Assembly: GCA_947446815.1 (NCBI GenBank)
Contig: CANFGT010000002.1
Location: 208,193-272,192, forward strand
DNA length: 64,000 nt
Reading direction: 5' to 3'
From: Acidimicrobiaceae bacterium
Lineage (GTDB): Bacteria > Actinomycetota > Acidimicrobiia > Acidimicrobiales > Ilumatobacteraceae
Made by a program: the position numbers and the translations under genes. The notes beneath the pieces are model-generated. The model had not been told where the DNA came from. It saw only the letters and a list, made by a program, of their open reading frames with translations, and made no database searches. Below are positions 60,627-64,000 of this stretch, one piece after another. Each line of letters opens with the position of its first letter. Position 1 is the stretch's first letter.

Positions 60627-61643
60627 ATGACCAGACCTGCACCGCAAATACTTACGGCAGCAGAGATGCGTGCAGTTGAAGAACTGCAGAGTGTTGCGAA
60701 TCGCATAGTCGCTGGAATTATCCGACGTGAGCGTTGGCTTGAACTCCACGCAGACGAACTTATGGCCACTGCAGTTCAAGATCTGTTGTCGGCCAACAGG
60801 AAACGGGCAAAGCAGAAACTGGATTCAATTGAGAATTCTGCGGGATATATGACGCGCGTTGTTCAACATCGTGTCACTGATCTTGCTCGTCATCGTGAAG
60901 TGCAAAATCGTCAACTGAGATTGCTCGCAGATGAGCTGCCAGCTGGCATCCGTATTCAAGGAGTTGATGAACGTGGCCGCAACTCCGATGTCTTTCCTCG
61001 CAATAACGACTTTCGGGGTCTCTCGCTGCAAGTGATTTCAAAGGAAGAAGAACTACTTCATTCATTACAAGCACAAGCGATGATTCATGTCTTGACGGAT
61101 GAGGGCGACAGAGCTTTGTTGACTGACAGGTTCTTTTCTGAATCTCAGATGACGTTGGCCCAACTGGGGAAGAAGCATGGAGGTCGCAGTGCAACAGCCA
61201 TGGCGAACTACCTGGCAAAGATTGTCGGAACTGCGAATGCGGCCGGGGCAGTAGAGCCAGCTGCCATCGTTGTTGGAAAACTTCCGATGAAGACGGCCGA
61301 TGCCTTTGTAAAGATCCTGCAGAACTTTGACGAACTGGATCTTTTGTCGGACCCAATCACGACAGCCATTGGACACCTTGAATTTGCAGCTCAGTACTCC
61401 GAAGCACATCGTCAGCAGTCGATTCTCGGTGTTGCGCGGTTGCGCTCGTTGGCGAGGCATCTGCCAAGTAATCGAGGTCTCTCGAACAAAGTGCTGGGCC
61501 GTTTGGTCAAAGCCGCCTGTTTCTATGTCTTAGAGGTGAATGACGGTCGACATGACCGCCAGGACTCTCGAGGGTTAAGCGACGATGTCGCCGTTGTAAA
61601 GGCCGTAAGCGAAGTCGTTCGGAGTTATTCCGCCAAATCGTGA
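60627..61643 (+). CDS. Sigma-70-like protein with C-terminal extension
   Basis: A 338-residue protein. Residues about 30-95 (LHADELMATAVQDLL, SAGYMTRVVQHRVTDLARHR) look like sigma region 2, and about 135-200 (LLHSLQAQAMIHVL, TLAQLGKKHGGRSATAMANY) like region 4 with a helix-turn-helix. A further 130 helical residues have no clear match. Either it is a divergent ECF sigma factor with a regulatory tail, or a sigma-derived regulator. ATG 60627 is chosen by -10 spacing over an in-frame GTG at 60600. The next genes encode a phosphatase and a deacetylase-like enzyme. Confidence 0.6.
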   Translation: MTRPAPQILTAAEMRAVEELQSVANRIVAGIIRRERWLELHADELMATAVQDLLSANRKRAKQKLDSIENSAGYMTRVVQHRVTDLARHREVQNRQLRLLADELPAGIRIQGVDERGRNSDVFPRNNDFRGLSLQVISKEEELLHSLQAQAMIHVLTDEGDRALLTDRFFSESQMTLAQLGKKHGGRSATAMANYLAKIVGTANAAGAVEPAAIVVGKLPMKTADAFVKILQNFDELDLLSDPITTAIGHLEFAAQYSEAHRQQSILGVARLRSLARHLPSNRGLSNKVLGRLVKAACFYVLEVNDGRHDRQDSRGLSDDVAVVKAVSEVVRSYSAKS

Positions 61644-61719
61644 AGGTCTGACTTCTGAGTCGCTAAATCATCACAGCAATTGACATTGGGTCGGTTGCTC
61701 TGACTGAAAGGCAGTTCAG

Positions 61720-62352
61720 ATGTCCACATCACTCGAATCACTTACGAGGTCCTCCCGACCTACATCACCTCATTTGATCTGGAGAGAGATCTGCTGGGTC
61801 TCGGACCAGTTGGCCGTAAGTGGCGACCTCCCGATGAGTCGCGATGCAGCACTCGAACAGTTGTCTCGCTGGGAAAAAGCTGGCGTAACAGACGTCTTCG
61901 ACATGCGTGGTGAATGCGATGACACAGATTTCATTCATGCAAACTCCACGATTCGTAGTCACTGGTTTGGTGTTGATGACAACGGTGGAAAGCGCAGTGA
62001 TTCCTGGTTCCTCGCTCTGACAACCAATTGCGCTGAAGTACTTGCAGATCCCACTCGAAAAGTTTTGGTGCATTGTCACATGGGCGTGAACCGTGGTCCG
62101 TCTGCGTTGTATGCAGTGATGTTGAACCAGGGGTGGGATCATCTCGATGCTCTTCGCGCAATCAGAAATGCACGGCCCATCGCAGGGATCATCTATGCAT
62201 CAGACGCAGCGCACTGGCATGCGACAAAGCAAGAGAAATCTCTTGAAGAAATTGCAGCAATTGTAAATGACGTTGAGCAATGGCTGGACCGAAACTATCT
62301 CGATCTCGCTTATGTCATCCGCAGCATCGGCAATCGCATCGCTCGTATCTAA
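61720..62352 (+). CDS. Cysteine-based dual-specificity phosphatase-like protein
   Basis: A 210-residue protein with the PTP/DSP signature VLVHCHMGVNRGPSALYAVM: Cys nucleophile, Gly and Arg of the HCxxGxxR loop. An upstream Asp in VFDMRGECDDTDFI may be the general acid region. The N-terminal part (LIWREICWVSDQLAVSGDLP) matches a typical 'I...lyvs...' DSP beginning. An AAAGG ribosome-binding site lies 9 nt before the ATG. The downstream deacetylase-like gene follows with no gap. Confidence 0.85.
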   Translation: MSTSLESLTRSSRPTSPHLIWREICWVSDQLAVSGDLPMSRDAALEQLSRWEKAGVTDVFDMRGECDDTDFIHANSTIRSHWFGVDDNGGKRSDSWFLALTTNCAEVLADPTRKVLVHCHMGVNRGPSALYAVMLNQGWDHLDALRAIRNARPIAGIIYASDAAHWHATKQEKSLEEIAAIVNDVEQWLDRNYLDLAYVIRSIGNRIARI

Positions 62353-63258
62353 TTGAAAGAAAATACTTTGAAGAACATAAATATTTATTACTCACCGGAC
62401 TATCTCTGCAATGGCTATGGAGTTGACACTCGTGAAAAAGCTGGGGATATTGCGGCGTCATTGCAAGAGCGCCCTATCGAAGGCATTGATCTTGTTGCAC
62501 CACAACCAGCTGAAGTTGACCTCGTGACACGCGTACATACACCTCGTTATGTGAAGGCATTGCTCACGGGTCGTCCTGATTCGTTGGCTGACGCGAATGG
62601 AATTGGCGAATGGTCAACTGACTTGCGTCGCTCTGTCTTTTCAATGGTGGGCGGTTGTGTTGAGTCGGCTCGTTACTCGTTAATTCATGGTGTGAACTCT
62701 GGTTCATTGTCGAGCGGTTTACATCATGCACGTGCATCGCACGGTTCCGGTTTTTGCACGATTAATGGTTTGGCTGTGGCCGCATGCGATGCGTTAGTTC
62801 AAGGTGCACTGCGCGTACTCATTGTCGACTTGGATGCACACGGCGGTGGTGGCACCGCAAGTCTTGTAGAAGGAATGAAGGGCATCGAACAGATTGATGT
62901 TTCGGTGAATCACTTCGACAATTACGAGGACACTGAGAATGCACGAATCATTCGATCTTCCGGTGAGTTTTACTTGGCTGATATCGAAAAGATGCTGCAG
63001 TCCGTGGTGGATCCTGGCTCCATCGACCTTGTGATCTACAACGCAGGGATGGACCCGCACGAGGATTGCAGTACTGGTGGCGCAGCAGGAATTACGACAA
63101 GCGTTCTTGCGCAACGTGAGGAGATGGTCTTTGGCTGGGCGAAAGAACACGAGATTCCAGTCTCGTTCGTTCTTGCTGGGGGATATTCCGGTCGCAAATT
63201 GACTCGTAGGCAGTTGGTGGACCTGCATCGACTCACAATTCAGGCGGCCACGTTCTGA
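62353..63258 (+). CDS. Histone-deacetylase-fold (AcuC/HDAC-like) amidohydrolase
   Basis: Zinc amidohydrolase of the HDAC superfamily, 301 residues. The catalytic features are LHHARASHGSGFCTINGLAV (His pair), VLIVDLDAHGGGGTASLVEG (DxH zinc site), NAGMDPHED (third ligand Asp) and LAGGYSGRKL. It would deacetylate proteins, polyamines or small amides. TTG 62353 directly follows the phosphatase stop; TTG 62368 is an alternative with purine-rich bases upstream. No acetyltransferase is nearby. Confidence 0.9.
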   Translation: MKENTLKNINIYYSPDYLCNGYGVDTREKAGDIAASLQERPIEGIDLVAPQPAEVDLVTRVHTPRYVKALLTGRPDSLADANGIGEWSTDLRRSVFSMVGGCVESARYSLIHGVNSGSLSSGLHHARASHGSGFCTINGLAVAACDALVQGALRVLIVDLDAHGGGGTASLVEGMKGIEQIDVSVNHFDNYEDTENARIIRSSGEFYLADIEKMLQSVVDPGSIDLVIYNAGMDPHEDCSTGGAAGITTSVLAQREEMVFGWAKEHEIPVSFVLAGGYSGRKLTRRQLVDLHRLTIQAATF

Positions 63259-63363
63259 GGAGCGATGGTTGCTGAATGCAATCAGAAGGGCGACCCCCGA
63301 TGGGCTGTGAACCTTTATATATAAGAACCTCAATCTCTACTTGAGACTTTGTAAGCCCTATTT

Positions 63364-63375
63364 ATAAGTACTTAT
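63364..63375. promoter_or_regulatory. Palindrome ATAAGTACTTAT in an AT-rich promoter region
   Basis: A perfect 12-bp palindrome upstream of the TATAAT box at 63383. It may be a regulator-binding site; no adjacent regulator gene is obvious. Confidence 0.4.
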
Positions 63376-63382
63376 GTATGCC

Positions 63383-63388
63383 TATAAT
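63383..63388 (+). promoter_or_regulatory. -10 box TATAAT of the second secreted protein
   Basis: A consensus TATAAT 9 nt before ATG 63398, in an AT-rich stretch unlike most of the window. Confidence 0.55.
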
Positions 63389-63397
63389 CAATAGAGC

Positions 63398-64000
63398 ATG
63401 TCGGCGTCGCAGTTCACCCATCCTTCCCAGGGTCTCCTCCCTCGGGTTAAGGGCTTCTTGCGTGGCGCACGACCAAAACTCCGTCTCAGTGTTGTTCTGC
63501 TTCTTGCATTCGGAATGGTCTCGACCAGCATGGAGATTCCACCCGCAAGTGCTTTAACCGGACTTGATCTTGCTGTCGACTACACCCCGGATTCAGCAAC
63601 AGTTGCAACGTCGGCATTGCGCGGCACAAAAATTGATCTCACTGCAAGCACACCTGTTGCACTTGCCGGAACAACACAACAAGAAATTGTGCAACAGATT
63701 GACCCAGAGCTTGACCTTCGAAGCGCGAGCGACATCACGGCACCCGCTGGTTGGACCATCTATTACTCCACTGATGGAAACTCTTGGTCCTCTAACGCTC
63801 CGACAACACTCGCGGGATGGGAAGCGCTTCGCTATGTAAAGGCGAATGGTCCGCTTGTTAGCGAAGGCGCGGACGCAAACGGTCGACAGATCTCTTCATC
63901 AACCGCTAGTGGTCTCCAACCAGACAGTGGACAGTTCTCAACTGCGAATGATTCATCAGGCGACGGTTGGGACGTCATTTTTGACGATATGAAGCACGTG
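63398..64000 (+). CDS. Large secreted protein, N-terminal part (runs off the window)
   Basis: The first 201 residues of an open reading frame with no stop before the window edge. A basic N-terminus and a hydrophobic stretch (LRLSVVLLLAFGMVSTSMEI) form a long signal peptide that ends near PASA. The mature part is Ser/Thr/Asp-rich and beta-prone (LDLAVDYTPDSATVATSALR). The style resembles the surface protein at 51.9 kb, but no shared domain is visible yet. Function unknown. Confidence 0.75.
   Translation, partial: MSASQFTHPSQGLLPRVKGFLRGARPKLRLSVVLLLAFGMVSTSMEIPPASALTGLDLAVDYTPDSATVATSALRGTKIDLTASTPVALAGTTQQEIVQQIDPELDLRSASDITAPAGWTIYYSTDGNSWSSNAPTTLAGWEALRYVKANGPLVSEGADANGRQISSSTASGLQPDSGQFSTANDSSGDGWDVIFDDMKHV

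Noticed and set aside
1..64000. tRNA, rRNA, riboswitch or mobile element
   Set aside because: No cloverleaf, conserved rRNA stretch, transposase or terminal inverted repeat was seen by eye; gaps are all shorter than 300 bases. A covariance-model scan would settle small RNAs.

Overview
The window reads as a chromosomal segment of a free-living aerobic actinobacterium, most likely in the Acidimicrobiia (Ilumatobacter-like). The reasons are: an RpoD/SigA-type sigma factor and OmpR-type regulators of actinobacterial style; a reduced Tad locus with a DUF4244-like subunit; SCO6745-family, DUF2236, DUF2071 and DUF2786 proteins; secreted proteins with long threonine-rich linkers; an LPxTG-like surface protein; many GTG starts; and a moderate G+C content. 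Genes are packed tightly on both strands. Three convergent pairs have stop codons that touch, and no gap reaches 300 bases. I see no rRNA, tRNA, CRISPR, insertion sequence or prophage.

Layout. 0-3 kb: a two-component system facing away from a secreted repeat protein. 3-6.3 kb: a Tad secretion/pilus cluster (CpaE-like, TadA, a TadB-TadC fusion, a Flp-like subunit, TadE). 6.4-16.4 kb: housekeeping and miscellaneous genes (dehydrogenase, sigma factor, Bax-inhibitor-like protein, cyclophilin, YcaQ-type glycosylase, AI-2E-type exporter, asparaginase, metallo-hydrolase). 16.4-20 kb: a secreted NAGPA-like protein and two unrecognised proteins. 20-26.4 kb: hydrolase-sulfatase pair, nitroreductase, DUF2786-zincin pair and a polar amino-acid ABC transporter. 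26.5-30.7 kb: ECF sigma/anti-sigma pair, acyltransferase and membrane protein. 30.6-43.7 kb: catabolic and hydrolytic genes (beta-lactamase-like, P450, APH-like kinase, Gfo/Idh/MocA, arylsulfatase, FAH, SRPBCC, SurE, amidohydrolase). 43.7-51.8 kb: P-type ATPase, acyl-CoA dehydrogenase, class III decarboxylase, methyltransferase, TetR. 51.9-55.6 kb: a 1226-residue surface protein. 55.6-60 kb: MarR and a divergent aromatic-ring catabolic operon. 60-63.3 kb: a coiled-coil protein facing a sigma-like / phosphatase / deacetylase-like cassette. The window ends inside a second large secreted protein.

The most general signal is regulatory. About half of the likely transcription-unit heads have a TAnnnT box ending 5-7 bases before the start codon, the geometry of leaderless mRNAs. 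This pattern decided several start codons. The marR intergenic region carries the clearest promoter, with a palindrome between its -35 and -10 boxes. The least explained gene content is the 17.7-19.9 kb pair of unknowns and the 60.6-63.3 kb cassette.
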